A stretch of 64,000 bases of DNA, from assembly GCA_964486455.1 (NCBI GenBank), contig CAZAMP010000012.1:28131-92130 (forward strand). Direction: 5' to 3'. Positions 17,216 through 26,389 of this stretch are shown here, one piece after another. The notes under the pieces were generated by a model. The model saw only the letters and a program-made list of their open reading frames with translations. It did no database searches and was not told the DNA's origin. A program made the position numbers and the translations under genes. Source of the stretch: CAZAMP01 sp964486455 (GTDB lineage Bacteria; Eisenbacteria; RBG-16-71-46; CAZAMP01). Positions within the stretch are counted from its first letter, which is position 1; every line of letters starts with the position of its first letter.

Positions 17216-17319
17216 TTCTCGTGTGCGTCGCACGCTTTGACTTGCAGGTGCCGGCTGTCGTACGATTCTGGGGCATCAGCCTCCTGAGATAGCTTGATCA
17301 CTCAACACGGAGGTGGAGA

Positions 17320-18597
17320 ATGGGACGCTTCCTCGAACCCCTCGCCGCGCGTCTTCTGATCGCGGCATTCCTCGCGTCGATCTTGTCTTCGCTTGCGGTC
17401 GCCCACGAGACGGAGCCCTTTGACCGACGGAGCCATCCCTTCCGTGTCTCGATCCTCGAGGCCGACGGAAGCCCGATCAGCGAGTTCCTCGCGACCGGGG
17501 AGGACATGCACATCGATCAGGTGAAGTGGGGGCCGGACGGCCTCATCTGGCTCGCCCGTGCGGATAACTCACATGTCTACGGGCAACCGAATCCGAACGA
17601 CATGATCGCCGTATTCCTGCAGAACGGCACAGAGGTCATGACGTACAGCGGCGGTGGCATGCGCCATCCGATGAGCGTGGGATGGGACAGCTTCGGCAAC
17701 GTCTACGTCCCCGCCGAAGACGTCACGTTTGCGAGCGACGTCTACAAGTATACGAAGAGTGGTTCCTACGTGACACACTTCCACACTGCCGGCTGGACAC
17801 TGATCGACGAGTACAGTGATATCGCGACCGTCTCGATGGACCGGCTCTACGTCTCTTCGTGGCACGGCAGCGGAAACGACGACCAGATGACCGAGTTCAC
17901 CACACTGGGCGCGACGGTGAATACCTTCAGCCCGACCGGCTCGTCCTTCTTTCATCGCGACATCGCGTTGAGCCACGACAACACGATCTGGGTCCGGACC
18001 CCCCGCAACGGAACGGGTCAGGAACTCGTTCGCGAATTCGATCTTGATGGAAACCTGCTCGACTACTTCTCGACATCCAATGGGGTGCCGGGGAGCAACA
18101 TGCGCGGGCTGGAGGTCGATCAGGGGGGCTCAGGCACGCTGTTCACGATCAACGTGAACGATCGTACGCTCTACGAGTTCGACCGGAACGGGATCGTGGT
18201 GGGTTCGACCTATCTGCAGGGAGTCTCGGACTGGATCACGGATTTCACGTTCGGCGCGGACATGAGCATCTGGGTGGCGAACCAGGCATCGGAGCCTCTG
18301 GACGTCGACGAGGCAGTTCCGTCGGATGCCGTACGCTTCCTCAGCGCGATGCCGAATCCATTCAGCGCACGCGTGGAGTTCAGGGCTTTGGGGGCGCTCA
18401 TCGATGAAAGCGCGACCCTGTCAATCTATGATCTGTCGGGACGTCTCGTGCGATCGATCGAGATGGCGGTTGGTACTGGTCTCGCGTTGTGGGATGGGGT
18501 GGGAACGGCCGGATCGCCGATGCCGGCCGGAACGTACTTCGTGAAAATCGTATCGGGAGCGGGAACGGAGACGACGCGGCTGACCCTGATCCGCTAG
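17320..18597 (+). CDS. Secreted beta-propeller-like protein with C-terminal sorting domain
   Basis: A 425-residue exported protein. The N-terminus (RLLIAAFLASILSSLAVAHE) is a clear signal peptide. The middle part (about 45-340) has repeated four-stranded motifs such as VKWGPDGLIWLARADN and VGWDSFGNVYVPAED, like NHL/SMP-30-type beta-propellers. The C-terminus has a FlgD/type IX-like sorting module: AMPNPFSARVEFRAL, SIYDLSGRLVRSIEM, and AGTYFVKIVSG. GGAGG precedes the ATG at 17320. It follows the FG-GAP gene in the same direction but is separated by a hairpin terminator. Its stop overlaps that of the convergent CLC gene by 4 bases. The ligand or substrate is unknown. Confidence 0.8.
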   Translation: MGRFLEPLAARLLIAAFLASILSSLAVAHETEPFDRRSHPFRVSILEADGSPISEFLATGEDMHIDQVKWGPDGLIWLARADNSHVYGQPNPNDMIAVFLQNGTEVMTYSGGGMRHPMSVGWDSFGNVYVPAEDVTFASDVYKYTKSGSYVTHFHTAGWTLIDEYSDIATVSMDRLYVSSWHGSGNDDQMTEFTTLGATVNTFSPTGSSFFHRDIALSHDNTIWVRTPRNGTGQELVREFDLDGNLLDYFSTSNGVPGSNMRGLEVDQGGSGTLFTINVNDRTLYEFDRNGIVVGSTYLQGVSDWITDFTFGADMSIWVANQASEPLDVDEAVPSDAVRFLSAMPNPFSARVEFRALGALIDESATLSIYDLSGRLVRSIEMAVGTGLALWDGVGTAGSPMPAGTYFVKIVSGAGTETTRLTLIR

Positions 18598-20678
18598 CCC
18601 GTCTCCCGGACCAGTTTGTCCACGTCTTGCCGACGGCCGAAGATGATGAGCTGATCGCCCGGAACGAGCACGGTGTCGCGTGCCGGGAACGCATACGGGC
18701 CATCCGGCGCGCCCTCCACGTGTTCGATCAGGATGATCTGCACGTTCCTTTTTTGCCGAAGCCGGAGGGATTCGAGCGAACGACCGCAGAGATGCGGCGG
18801 CGCCTCTATCTGCGCCATCACGTAGTCTCCGACCGTCTCCCACGAGTGGAATTTCGCCGCCTCCTGGACGCGTGAGGACATCGATCCCGCGAGGTCGACC
18901 TTCAAGATCTCCTTGTTATACGCGTTGATGAGATCGTGCCGCCGTACAACTCCAATCGGCACGCGGGAGCCGCCGGTCGGAAGGACAGGCATCTCCTCGA
19001 AGGTGCGTTTCCCGAACTGCTGCATCGCCGTGTCGAGCGTGTCGTCTTCGCGCACGTAGATGACGGGCGATACCATGAGGTCATCGGCCACGACGATCTC
19101 GCGGAGCGCGTCCATGTCCGGGAGCGCCTTCCGTATGTCGTCGACGCTCACGACACCGATCATTTCTCCCACCTCGTTGACCACGATGAACTCGTAGTGC
19201 GGCGAGATCGCCATGCGGCGATAAAGGTCCGCAAGCGGCTCGCTCCGCGGGATCGTTTCGACGTCCTTCCGGAGGATCGTAGCTACCTTCATTTCCCGGA
19301 GGACGTTCATCTCGCGTCCGCGGTGAAGATCGATTCCGCGTCTGAGCAGCTTGATCGTATAGATCGATTCGCGCCGGAGGCGCTGCGCGACGTACGTGGC
19401 CAGGATGCACGACGTCATCACGCCGAGAATCACGCGATAATCTCCGGTCATCTCGAAGATGATGAGGATGGCGGTGATCGGCGCGTGTGTGGCTGCGGCG
19501 ACCATCGCCCCCATACCCACGACCGCGTAGGCGCCGGAGGTAGCCATGGGGAACGAGAAGACTGACCGCGCGACGGTTCCGACCGCGCCACCCACCGCCG
19601 CACCCATGAAGAGCGACGGGGCGAAGACACCGCCCGAGCCACCTGAGCCAAGCGTGAAACACGTGGCCACGAGCTTCATGGCGAGGATCGCGAGGAGCAT
19701 CCCCAGCACGAGACGTCCGTGGAGCGCGTCGGTGATCGTGTCGTAGCCGACCCCCATGATCTCGGGCAGGAGCAGACCGACGGTGCCGATCCCAAGACCC
19801 CCGATGACGGGCTTGATGAAGTCGGGGATGGCCTTGAGCTTATCGAAGAAATCCTCAGACCAGTTGAGCACCTGCACGAAGACGACGGCAACGAAGCCCG
19901 CGACGATACCGAGGATTGCGTAGTTCAGAAGCTCCGCCGGGTGAACGATCGCGTACTCCGGAATGATGAACGCCAGCTCGTCGCCGAGCATGGACCGCGC
20001 CACCGCCGTCGCTGTGACCGAGCTGATGACCACCGAACCGAACGCGCCTACGCTGAACTCGCCTAGAATGACCTCCGCCGCGAAGAACGCGCCCGCGATA
20101 GGGGCGTTGAAGGTGGCGGCGATTCCGGCCGCGGCCCCGCAACCGACGCACGTTCGAATCCGCCGTGTCGAAAGATGCAGACGCTGGCCGACGAACGACC
20201 CGATGGCCGAACCGATCTGCACGATGGGACCCTCACGCCCGACCGCTCCGCCGGTCGCGATGCAGATCGCCGACGCGAATGACTTCGCGAGGGCCACGAC
20301 AGGCCGGATGACGCCACCGAGCCGGGCGACGGCGTTCATGACCTCCGGCACGCCGTGCCCCTTTGTCTCGGGGGCGACGAATTTCACGATGAGCCCGACG
20401 AGAAGGCCTCCCGCCGCGGGAACGAGAAGACGCATGTACGGTGATGAGTTCGCGAACTTCTCGAGCGGGGTTCCGTCCGCGCCCCAGGCGAGGTCCTGGA
20501 ACGTCATGATGAGCCAGCGGAAGAACGACGCGCCGAGAGCGCCCGCGACACCGATCAGGATGGCGATGAAGATCATGCTGGTCCGCTCGCCCAGCCGGAT
20601 GTGGACTCCGCGAAGCGGTAGGCGGCGACGCTTCTGATTGGCGGGCCGTTCGACGTTCGGCCCTGGCTCATTCGGCAT
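18594..20678 (-). CDS. CLC chloride channel/antiporter with CBS pair and RCK-C domain
   Basis: A 694-residue membrane protein. The CLC transport domain (about 30-440) has the selectivity motifs GREGPIVQIGSAIG, with the gating glutamate, and GSGGSGGVFAP. A CBS pair follows (about 465-600: ILRKDVETIPRSEPL, VVSVDDIRK, MVSPVIYVRE, VVRRHDLIN). The C-terminal TrkA-C/RCK-C domain (about 620-690) contains QIILIEHVEG and VLVPGDQLIIFGR. It probably exchanges Cl- for H+ or conducts Cl-, with the cytoplasmic domains sensing nucleotides or other ligands. CLC plus CBS is common; adding RCK-C is a recurring bacterial variant. The start M-P-N-E is chosen because GGAGGA lies about 10 bases upstream; 24 more codons are open beyond it. 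Confidence 0.9.
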   Translation of the reverse strand: MPNEPGPNVERPANQKRRRLPLRGVHIRLGERTSMIFIAILIGVAGALGASFFRWLIMTFQDLAWGADGTPLEKFANSSPYMRLLVPAAGGLLVGLIVKFVAPETKGHGVPEVMNAVARLGGVIRPVVALAKSFASAICIATGGAVGREGPIVQIGSAIGSFVGQRLHLSTRRIRTCVGCGAAAGIAATFNAPIAGAFFAAEVILGEFSVGAFGSVVISSVTATAVARSMLGDELAFIIPEYAIVHPAELLNYAILGIVAGFVAVVFVQVLNWSEDFFDKLKAIPDFIKPVIGGLGIGTVGLLLPEIMGVGYDTITDALHGRLVLGMLLAILAMKLVATCFTLGSGGSGGVFAPSLFMGAAVGGAVGTVARSVFSFPMATSGAYAVVGMGAMVAAATHAPITAILIIFEMTGDYRVILGVMTSCILATYVAQRLRRESIYTIKLLRRGIDLHRGREMNVLREMKVATILRKDVETIPRSEPLADLYRRMAISPHYEFIVVNEVGEMIGVVSVDDIRKALPDMDALREIVVADDLMVSPVIYVREDDTLDTAMQQFGKRTFEEMPVLPTGGSRVPIGVVRRHDLINAYNKEILKVDLAGSMSSRVQEAAKFHSWETVGDYVMAQIEAPPHLCGRSLESLRLRQKRNVQIILIEHVEGAPDGPYAFPARDTVLVPGDQLIIFGRRQDVDKLVRETG

Positions 20679-20854
20679 TTCGATCCGTTCCTCCAAAGAC
20701 CCGCGCGAGTTGCGGGGGAGTGATTGTATACCGGATTGCCCCTGGCGCAATGGCCGGAATCGCGGAACGAGGGCTGGGCGGGCGGGATCGGTTCGATTTG
20801 CCTATGAGTGGTGCGGGGAGCGCCGTCGCGGTAGGATCCCCACAGGGGGTGCCG

Positions 20855-22156
20855 ATGACGAAGAAGCGAAAGCTCGAAAAACCCACCGAGCCCGTCCGCA
20901 TGCTCGTCGCGGACGAGCAGGGATGGATATACGACCATCCTGAGCTACTCCTGGCCGGCGAGCGTGGCGCGGGGCCTGAGCCGATCGGCGTGGAAGAGCT
21001 GATCCCGCTCCCACGGGGAAGCGATCTCTTCGGTTGCCCCGGTAGGCATCCCATCGGGTTTGACCCCGGGACCGGGAAACCAGCCGTCATGCGTGAATTC
21101 GAGGGGGGAGAGGCCCGGACCGTGGCGGTGTTCTTGGCTCCCGCCCACACGAGCTGTCACAACGCCGCGTGGGAACGGGCGACTGAGTCCCCCATGCTTC
21201 CCACCTACGCCTACACCGCCGTCGGCATGGCGGACGATCAGTACTGGGCGAGCGCGGTGCGCGTCGATCCCGATCCGCGGCAGGATCCCTGGCGCTTCTC
21301 GCTCAAGAAGGTGAAGCACGCCGTGGCCTCCCGAATGCGCGATCTGAGCCGAAACCGCGTCGCCCAGCAGCTCGAGCGGTGCGCCGTCGAGTACGGATGC
21401 CGGGCCGCGCAGAACTACTTTCTGAACCGCCACGAGGCGCCTCTGCCCGTGAGCGTCGCGTGCAACGCGCAGTGCATTGGTTGCATCTCGCTTCAACCCG
21501 ACGGCGAGTTCAAAGCCAGCCACGATCGGTTGGACGTGTCGCCGACACCGGAAGAGGTCGCGGAGATCGCCCTCGGGCACATCGAGCGTGTGCCGGATGC
21601 CGTGGTTTCATTCGGTCAGGGATGCGAGGGTGAGCCGCTTCTACTCGGGGACGTGCTCGAAGGGGCAATTGAGCGGATCCGCGCCAAGACCTCGGCTGGC
21701 ACGATCAATCTCAACACGAACGGCAGCAAACCGGAAGTCGTTCGCCGGCTGTGTAACGCGGGGCTCGATGCCATGCGCGTGAGCCTCAACAGTCCCCGGC
21801 CGGACCTCTACGAGGCGTACTTTCAGCCACGCGGCTACGGGGTCGGCGAGCTCGTCGAGAGCCTACGCATCGTGAAGGCCGCCGGAGGGCACACGGCGAT
21901 CAACCTGCTCTGCTTTCCGGGGGTGACCGATACGGAGCCCGAGCTCGACGCGGTGTCCCAGCTCGCTGGTGGGGTGAGCCTCGACATGATCCAGATGCGC
22001 AACCTGAACATCGATCCTGACCTATACCGGGAGGCGTTGCCTCAGGGCACGGCGTCGCATGGCCGGGGGATGCGCTGGTTCATGGCGGAGCTCACCGAAC
22101 GGCACGAAGGGCTGGGTTTCGGCTACTTCAATCCGAGTTTCAGCCGCGCGCCGTAA
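20855..22156 (+). CDS. Radical SAM domain protein
   Basis: A 433-residue enzyme with the radical SAM cluster motif Cys-x3-Cys-x2-Cys in VACNAQCIGCIS (about residues 202-212). A typical TIM-barrel pattern follows: VVSFGQGCEGEPLLL, INLNTNGS, MRVSLNSPRPDLYEAYF and INLLCFPGVTD. The N-terminal ~190 residues are not a family I recognise; they contain CPGRHP and a CHNAAW stretch. No C-terminal Cys-rich SPASM domain is visible. The start at 20855 has AGGGGGT at good spacing, although the frame is open to 20720. It is divergent from the CLC gene and followed by an unrelated protease gene, so the substrate cannot be read from context. Confidence 0.8.
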   Translation: MTKKRKLEKPTEPVRMLVADEQGWIYDHPELLLAGERGAGPEPIGVEELIPLPRGSDLFGCPGRHPIGFDPGTGKPAVMREFEGGEARTVAVFLAPAHTSCHNAAWERATESPMLPTYAYTAVGMADDQYWASAVRVDPDPRQDPWRFSLKKVKHAVASRMRDLSRNRVAQQLERCAVEYGCRAAQNYFLNRHEAPLPVSVACNAQCIGCISLQPDGEFKASHDRLDVSPTPEEVAEIALGHIERVPDAVVSFGQGCEGEPLLLGDVLEGAIERIRAKTSAGTINLNTNGSKPEVVRRLCNAGLDAMRVSLNSPRPDLYEAYFQPRGYGVGELVESLRIVKAAGGHTAINLLCFPGVTDTEPELDAVSQLAGGVSLDMIQMRNLNIDPDLYREALPQGTASHGRGMRWFMAELTERHEGLGFGYFNPSFSRAP

Positions 22157-22269
22157 CCACGATGCTTGTCTCCGACCGGGGCACAGTAACCCACTCTCGT
22201 TCATACGTGTCGCAGTGATGGCCAAACTCTCGATGGTGTGGAGGAGCGGTTGACGAAGGGAGGTGAAGG

Positions 22270-23034
22270 GTGAACGGACACGTGTGGCTACTGAGCGCGC
22301 TCCTCGCGGCGGTGGCGGTTGTCGGGGAAGCACCCGAGCCGGCCGCGGAGACGGACTGGGCTTCGCGTCCGCCAGACGAGTGGCCGCCAATCACGATGAT
22401 CAATGAGATTACGTACACGGACAAAGCGTTTCCGATAGCAGGATGCGCCTTCCTCATCGACACGGGGGCAGACACCATCGCCGCGACAGCCAAGCATGTG
22501 TTGACGTACTTCAAGTCGGACTCGATGGACGCGATTTCGTTCGCCGGGACGCTCGAGCGTTGGAGGATGTATCCCAAGAACAGCCCGGGGGATGTGGTTG
22601 TCGTCGATCGCCTGATCAATGTCGACGAGTCGGAGCCAATCGACGGGGTGCCATCGCCGAAGGACTGGCTGCTCTTTGAGCTGCGTGAGACATCTACCAA
22701 CATCCAACCGCTGAAGATTCGGACGACCCCACTCGTGGCCGGCGAGCCCGTCGCCATCGTCGGCTGGCGCTACTCGGACAAGAACTGTCCCCAGGTGATC
22801 TACAAAGGCGCATTCATTCGCGTCGAGGGCGGAACCGTTCTCATCTCCACCGAGGTTCTCTCCGACAACACTATACCCGGGCTCAGTGGCTCGCCGGTGA
22901 TCGATGCAAATGGGCGAGTGATCGGGCTCATGTCGCAGAAGGCGGGAAAGCTCGAGCGCTTGTCGTCGGTGGAGTACCCGCTTGGCGTTCTCCGCAACAG
23001 CAGCGGTGTGACGGAGGGATCCGCACGCGACTGA
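22270..23034 (+). CDS. Secreted trypsin-like serine protease
   Basis: A 254-residue exported protein. The first ~20 residues are a signal peptide (WLLSALLAAVAVVG). The chymotrypsin-fold triad is visible: His76 in AATAKHVL, Asp132 in PKDWLLFEL and Ser206 in PGLSGSPV, with IGLMSQKAG near the C-terminus. No PDZ domain is present. The start is GTG 22270, preceded by GGGAGGTGAAGG. It converges on the CHAT protease gene (23058-24635) with 23 bases between stops. The two proteases may work together, but the convergent orientation means they are not one transcript. Confidence 0.75.
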   Translation: MNGHVWLLSALLAAVAVVGEAPEPAAETDWASRPPDEWPPITMINEITYTDKAFPIAGCAFLIDTGADTIAATAKHVLTYFKSDSMDAISFAGTLERWRMYPKNSPGDVVVVDRLINVDESEPIDGVPSPKDWLLFELRETSTNIQPLKIRTTPLVAGEPVAIVGWRYSDKNCPQVIYKGAFIRVEGGTVLISTEVLSDNTIPGLSGSPVIDANGRVIGLMSQKAGKLERLSSVEYPLGVLRNSSGVTEGSARD

Positions 23035-23057
23035 TCGGACGCAGAGCGTGAAAAGGG

Positions 23058-24635
23058 TTAGCTTGCCGCACCGATCAGGACGAACGGCGCCCAGAAGTAC
23101 TGATGCGAGTAGATCCGCGTCCCGGTTTCGTCTTCGTACCGGCGGAGCCAACACTTGGCTTCGCGGAGAGCGTCCACCTTCGTCATGGGTTCCAGGCGAC
23201 CGCCGCGCGGATCGGAATACGATCCGGTCCAGTTCTCGTAGAAGCGTCGCATGAGCAGCGCGGTGGCCTCGTCGTTCACGTTCCAGAGACTTACGACGAT
23301 GCTCCGCGCGCCGGCGAGCAGGAAGGCGTCGGCGAGTCCGAGGAACCCATCACCGGTGACAGACGTGCCCCGCGCGGTCTCGCATCCGCTGAGGGTGACG
23401 AGATCGGCGTCGAGTTTCCAGTCCCTCATGACATCCTGTGCGGTGACGAGCCCGTCACGGATCGCGTGGTGCCGCGGCGTGGCGGCCGAGTGACGCGAGT
23501 GATCGACCTGGGACAGAACGATCGCCGATCGCTCGGGCCGGGTGTCATCGATGAGAGTGTGGGTGGCGAAGTGGATCGTCCGGAAGGTCCGCATCTCACC
23601 GCCCGTGACGAGTGCCGTGAGCATCGATTCCGACGCGTCGGGGCCAAGGAGCACCCAGGCGTTTGGAAACAAGGTCGCGACGTCGTGAATCTCCCTTCGT
23701 GAATGGGCGAGTCGAGGTAGAGATGTGGTCAGGCCCGTCTCGTTTGCCGGAATGCCCCGCTTGGCATCCGCGCTCCGCTCGTGGGGCGGCATGCGGTCGG
23801 CCACCGGGGCGATGGTTGACGTAGCGGCCAGCATGGCATTCAGGTCTGCCGGGGTGAATGGTGGGTCGCCAACCAAAAGCGCTGGCGCCAATGTAATACT
23901 CGAGCGAAGCCGTGCGGTATCGCTTTGACCGACAACCTTGGCCAGCGACTGCGCATAGGAGACAGAGAAAGCCTCACCGAGGAAGAGCCCGTCGGGCCTG
24001 ATCCATGCTTCGACCGGGAGGGGTGCCGTGGCCCGCGATGGAATGACGATCAGGCGATCGGCACCCGCGAGCCCGTCTGCGAGCGGCTTCATCCGTTCCG
24101 TCCAGAGGGCAAGGCTGGCGGGAATGTCATCGGCGTAGGGTGGTGCACCCGTGGGCGAGGAGCCGGCACGCAGCAGTTTCTCACGGAGCAACTGAGCCCT
24201 CTCGGGGGATCCCGCGCTCGTCGCGGTTTCGGGCGCCACGGGGATCTCGGCCCACATCACAGGGCCGCTTCGTCGAACCACATAGCCCCATGCGCGTGAC
24301 GGCACGATGCCTGGATCCGTGTCGATCCAGCCGATGATCGCCGTGTCAGCCGTGAGGGCCGCGCGCAAGCGACCAATCGTGAACTCCTCCCGGCCCTGTT
24401 CCCGGAGGGAGTCACCGACGGTCGGCCTTGCACGATTTCGACCGAGAGATCGCTCGGCGAGCAAGAGCGCGTCCGCGTAGTGCGATTTCGAGATCAGGTG
24501 TTCTATTCGATCGAAGAGGGGATCACTTTCAGAGCCCATGCATGGCTCTGCTACGGACTGGTTCGTCCAGATGAGAGCGGCAATCAGAAGTCCGGCACCG
24601 CTCCTTCGGGCGGTGTCCCAAGGCAGGAGTCCCAT
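23058..24635 (-). CDS. Secreted CHAT-domain caspase-fold protease
   Basis: A 525-residue protein. The N-terminus (about 12-30) is a signal peptide-like hydrophobic stretch ending near SVAEPC. A short TPR-like segment (about 40-65) is followed by a full CHAT domain (about 190-520). It has His359 in IHFATHT, Cys418 in LSGCETARG, then VVSLWNVNDEATALLM and YFWAPFVLIG. It therefore keeps the catalytic pair. Unlike the CHAT protein at 5155 it lacks a long TPR array and has no sigma factor beside it. It converges on a secreted trypsin-like protease. An internal substrate loop is not obvious. Confidence 0.8.
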   Translation of the reverse strand: MGLLPWDTARRSGAGLLIAALIWTNQSVAEPCMGSESDPLFDRIEHLISKSHYADALLLAERSLGRNRARPTVGDSLREQGREEFTIGRLRAALTADTAIIGWIDTDPGIVPSRAWGYVVRRSGPVMWAEIPVAPETATSAGSPERAQLLREKLLRAGSSPTGAPPYADDIPASLALWTERMKPLADGLAGADRLIVIPSRATAPLPVEAWIRPDGLFLGEAFSVSYAQSLAKVVGQSDTARLRSSITLAPALLVGDPPFTPADLNAMLAATSTIAPVADRMPPHERSADAKRGIPANETGLTTSLPRLAHSRREIHDVATLFPNAWVLLGPDASESMLTALVTGGEMRTFRTIHFATHTLIDDTRPERSAIVLSQVDHSRHSAATPRHHAIRDGLVTAQDVMRDWKLDADLVTLSGCETARGTSVTGDGFLGLADAFLLAGARSIVVSLWNVNDEATALLMRRFYENWTGSYSDPRGGRLEPMTKVDALREAKCWLRRYEDETGTRIYSHQYFWAPFVLIGAAS

Positions 24636-24964
24636 CGCTTTCGCCTCTGCTCTAGCTCGTTTTACGGTCGACTGTGGAATCGGTGAACACAGAATCTCTC
24701 GGCAGGTGAAAGCTCGATGATGAGGCGCCTTTCCTCATTTTTCGACTAACACCGCAAGAAGCGATCGCCCGGTACACCGACAGATCGGGAGAGCTGGAAT
24801 CCGGCTCGGGTGGCGGCCCTGCTCTCAGCCCGCTGTTGGGCTTCTCCATCTTCCTTGAAGTCATCTGCCGGGGGCGCACGCTGCTCATTTGGAGTTGCGT
24901 CCCTAGTCGGATGATCTATGATTGGCGCTCGCCCGCTACTTTGGTCCCATTCGAAAGGCATCCC
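24636..24964. other. Intergenic region upstream of CHAT and FKBP genes
   Basis: About 330 bases between divergent genes. A candidate promoter for the FKBP gene is listed separately. An open frame on the minus strand (24652-24888) has low-complexity Ser-rich content and no family likeness, so I do not call it. Confidence 0.4.
24895..24922 (+). promoter_or_regulatory. Candidate promoter of the FKBP gene
   Basis: TTGCGT (24895-24900), a 16-base spacer and TATGAT (24917-24922) lie about 43 bases upstream of the ATG at 24965. The -10 is close to consensus. Confidence 0.45.
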
Positions 24965-25387
24965 ATGATCGAAGCTGGCAAGACCGTCAAGGTCCACTAC
25001 AAGGGCACGCTCGACGACGGCACGGTGTTCGACAGCTCGGAGGGTCGTGATCCCCTCGAATTCGTGCTCGGCGCCGGAAACGTCATCCCCGGCTTCGATG
25101 CCGCGGTCGCCTCGATGGCCGTCAACGACACCAAGACCGTCACCATTCCCTGTGTTGAGGCGTATGGTGAGGTGAACGACAAGATGGTAGGACAGATCGA
25201 TCACTCGAAGCTGCCGGAAGGTCTCGAGCCGAAGATCGGTATGGTCCTCTCCATGCAGTCGCCCCACGGGGAACTGCCCGTGCGGATCGTCTCCATGGAA
25301 GGGGATACGCTGACCCTCGACGCCAACCATCCACTTGCCGGGAAGGACTTGACGTTCGAGCTGACGCTGGTCGAGGCCGGCGCCTAG
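24965..25387 (+). CDS. FKBP-type peptidyl-prolyl cis-trans isomerase (SlyD-like)
   Basis: A 140-residue cytoplasmic isomerase. The FKBP core is split by an insert-in-flap domain as in SlyD: VKVHYKGTLDDGTVFDSS, EFVLGAGNVIPGFDAAV, VTIPCVEAYGEVND, then IDANHPLAGKDLTF-type ending (here TLDANHPLAGK). No signal peptide and no His-rich C-terminal metal tail are present. The open frame extends upstream to 24836, but the start at 24965 has AAAGG upstream and begins the conserved domain. It acts in protein folding. A single-gene transcript is likely, ending at the hairpin just downstream. Confidence 0.9.
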   Translation: MIEAGKTVKVHYKGTLDDGTVFDSSEGRDPLEFVLGAGNVIPGFDAAVASMAVNDTKTVTIPCVEAYGEVNDKMVGQIDHSKLPEGLEPKIGMVLSMQSPHGELPVRIVSMEGDTLTLDANHPLAGKDLTFELTLVEAGA

Positions 25388-25397
25388 GTCGAAGACG

Positions 25398-25436
25398 CGC
25401 GAAGCGCCGTCACGGGCAGCGTGATGACGCTTCGCG
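25398..25436. terminator. Bidirectional terminator-like hairpin after FKBP gene
   Basis: CGCGAAGCG (25398-25406) and CGCTTCGCG (25428-25436) are a perfect 9-bp inverted repeat with an inner TCAC/GTGA pair. It lies between the convergent FKBP gene and the small gene at 25471. No T tract is present. Confidence 0.5.
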
Positions 25437-25470
25437 AAGACGAGGTTACATCTGGGGCTGCTTCGTGACC

Positions 25471-25722
25471 CTAGGAACCGTCTCGTCGACTCAGTTTCTC
25501 TTCGTTCTTCTTGATGAAATCCCGGATCTCATCCGCCATGCCCAGGATGCGATCCCATTCGTCCGCGTAGAACGTTGCGGGAAAGCGGCGGAGCCCGTAG
25601 AGAGAGACCGCGCCCTTCGCGCTGACCCTCAGGCTCAGTTCCCGCTGCTTGGTGGCCTTGAGCGCTTCGTTCTCGGCCTTGAGCTTCTCCAATTCTGCTC
25701 GGAGATCTTCTTCGCTACTCAT
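25471..25722 (-). CDS. Small conserved coiled-coil protein of unknown function
   Basis: An 83-residue protein. The first ~27 residues are a coiled coil (DLRAELEKLKAENEALKATK). The rest reads LSLRVSAKGAVSLYGLRRFPATFYADEWDRILGMADEIRDFIKKN. This pattern resembles small hypothetical proteins found in several phyla, with Gly-x-Val-Ser-Leu-Tyr-Gly-Leu-x-Arg-Phe-Pro. A strong ribosome-binding site (AGGAGGGG) precedes the ATG. The function is unknown. Confidence 0.75.
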   Translation of the reverse strand: MSSEEDLRAELEKLKAENEALKATKQRELSLRVSAKGAVSLYGLRRFPATFYADEWDRILGMADEIRDFIKKNEEKLSRRDGS

Positions 25723-25780
25723 CGATCAACCCCTCCTGTCCGCAACATGAATATCTCCCGAGGACTTCAAACCTTCACGT

Positions 25781-26305
25781 TCATCCATCACCGGTGGCTT
25801 GATCAAGCTGACTTTCTTCCCAGATCCGCCTCCGGCAGCATGGCCCGCCGTCCGGGAGCGCGGACTCCGTTTCGAAGCGAACGTCGGTGCCGAGGCGCTC
25901 ATTGATCGTTCTGATCATCGCGTCGAACCATGTATCACACCCGGGGCGGTCTTCCGGCAAAAGTGTCTGCCGTTCGTGCCAGCGATGCCATGGGCAGGCG
26001 TCATGACGCACGTAGACTTCACCGGGGGCGTCACCCTTTTCTACATAGGCGTCTTCTCCCATGCACTGACTCGACCAGACAATCGAAGTGGCGATCTGCT
26101 CGGGTAGACTTTTAGATGGATCGATACGTTTGAGATACGCCTCGGCGGTCTGCACACCCGTGATGTCCCACATCACGTTGACAATGGCCGCCGGATCGAC
26201 GCCCGGGAACTGCCGCTGAACGGCTTCCCTCCAGGCGAAGTGGCTGGCCCGGGTAATCTCAACGAGGATTCGAAACCTCTCCTCGATCGGGAGTTCACTG
26301 CTCAT
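25781..26305 (-). CDS. L-2-amino-thiazoline-4-carboxylate hydrolase-like protein
   Basis: A 174-residue cytoplasmic protein resembling the ATC-hydrolase-like family (PF14196). Features are the helical N-terminus, then VRHDACPWHRWHE, CDTWFDAMIRTINERLG and a Cys-rich C-terminal stretch (GPCCRRRIWEE). Family members often act on or near small heterocyclic or thiol compounds, but most are uncharacterised. The start at 26305 is preceded by GGAGGTGGGC. The gene is divergent from the 12-gene catabolic operon, with dyad sites in between. It could therefore belong to the same pathway or regulation; this is inference. Confidence 0.6.
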   Translation of the reverse strand: MSSELPIEERFRILVEITRASHFAWREAVQRQFPGVDPAAIVNVMWDITGVQTAEAYLKRIDPSKSLPEQIATSIVWSSQCMGEDAYVEKGDAPGEVYVRHDACPWHRWHERQTLLPEDRPGCDTWFDAMIRTINERLGTDVRFETESALPDGGPCCRRRIWEESQLDQATGDG

Positions 26306-26340
26306 GAGAGCCCACCTCCGTGTCCCACAAATCCGCGTCA

Positions 26341-26361
26341 CACCCGGGAGCATACCGGGTG
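26341..26361. promoter_or_regulatory. Inverted repeat, candidate operator
   Basis: CACCCGG (26341-26347) and CCGGGTG (26355-26361) form a perfect 7-bp dyad with a 7-base spacer. It lies 36 bases upstream of the divergent hydrolase-like gene. Confidence 0.4.
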
Positions 26362-26389
26362 CAATGGAGCGATCCTAGCAAGACCGATC

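Noticed and set aside
15334..17301. 655-codon open frame on the minus strand
   Set aside because: It lies entirely opposite the FG-GAP gene; its regular Val/Asp/Arg repeats mirror the coding repeats, and it has no ribosome-binding site.
18594..18597. Overlap of convergent stops of the secreted protein and CLC genes as a sign of misannotation
   Set aside because: Both C-terminal domains are complete, so a 4-base overlap is real and common in dense genomes.
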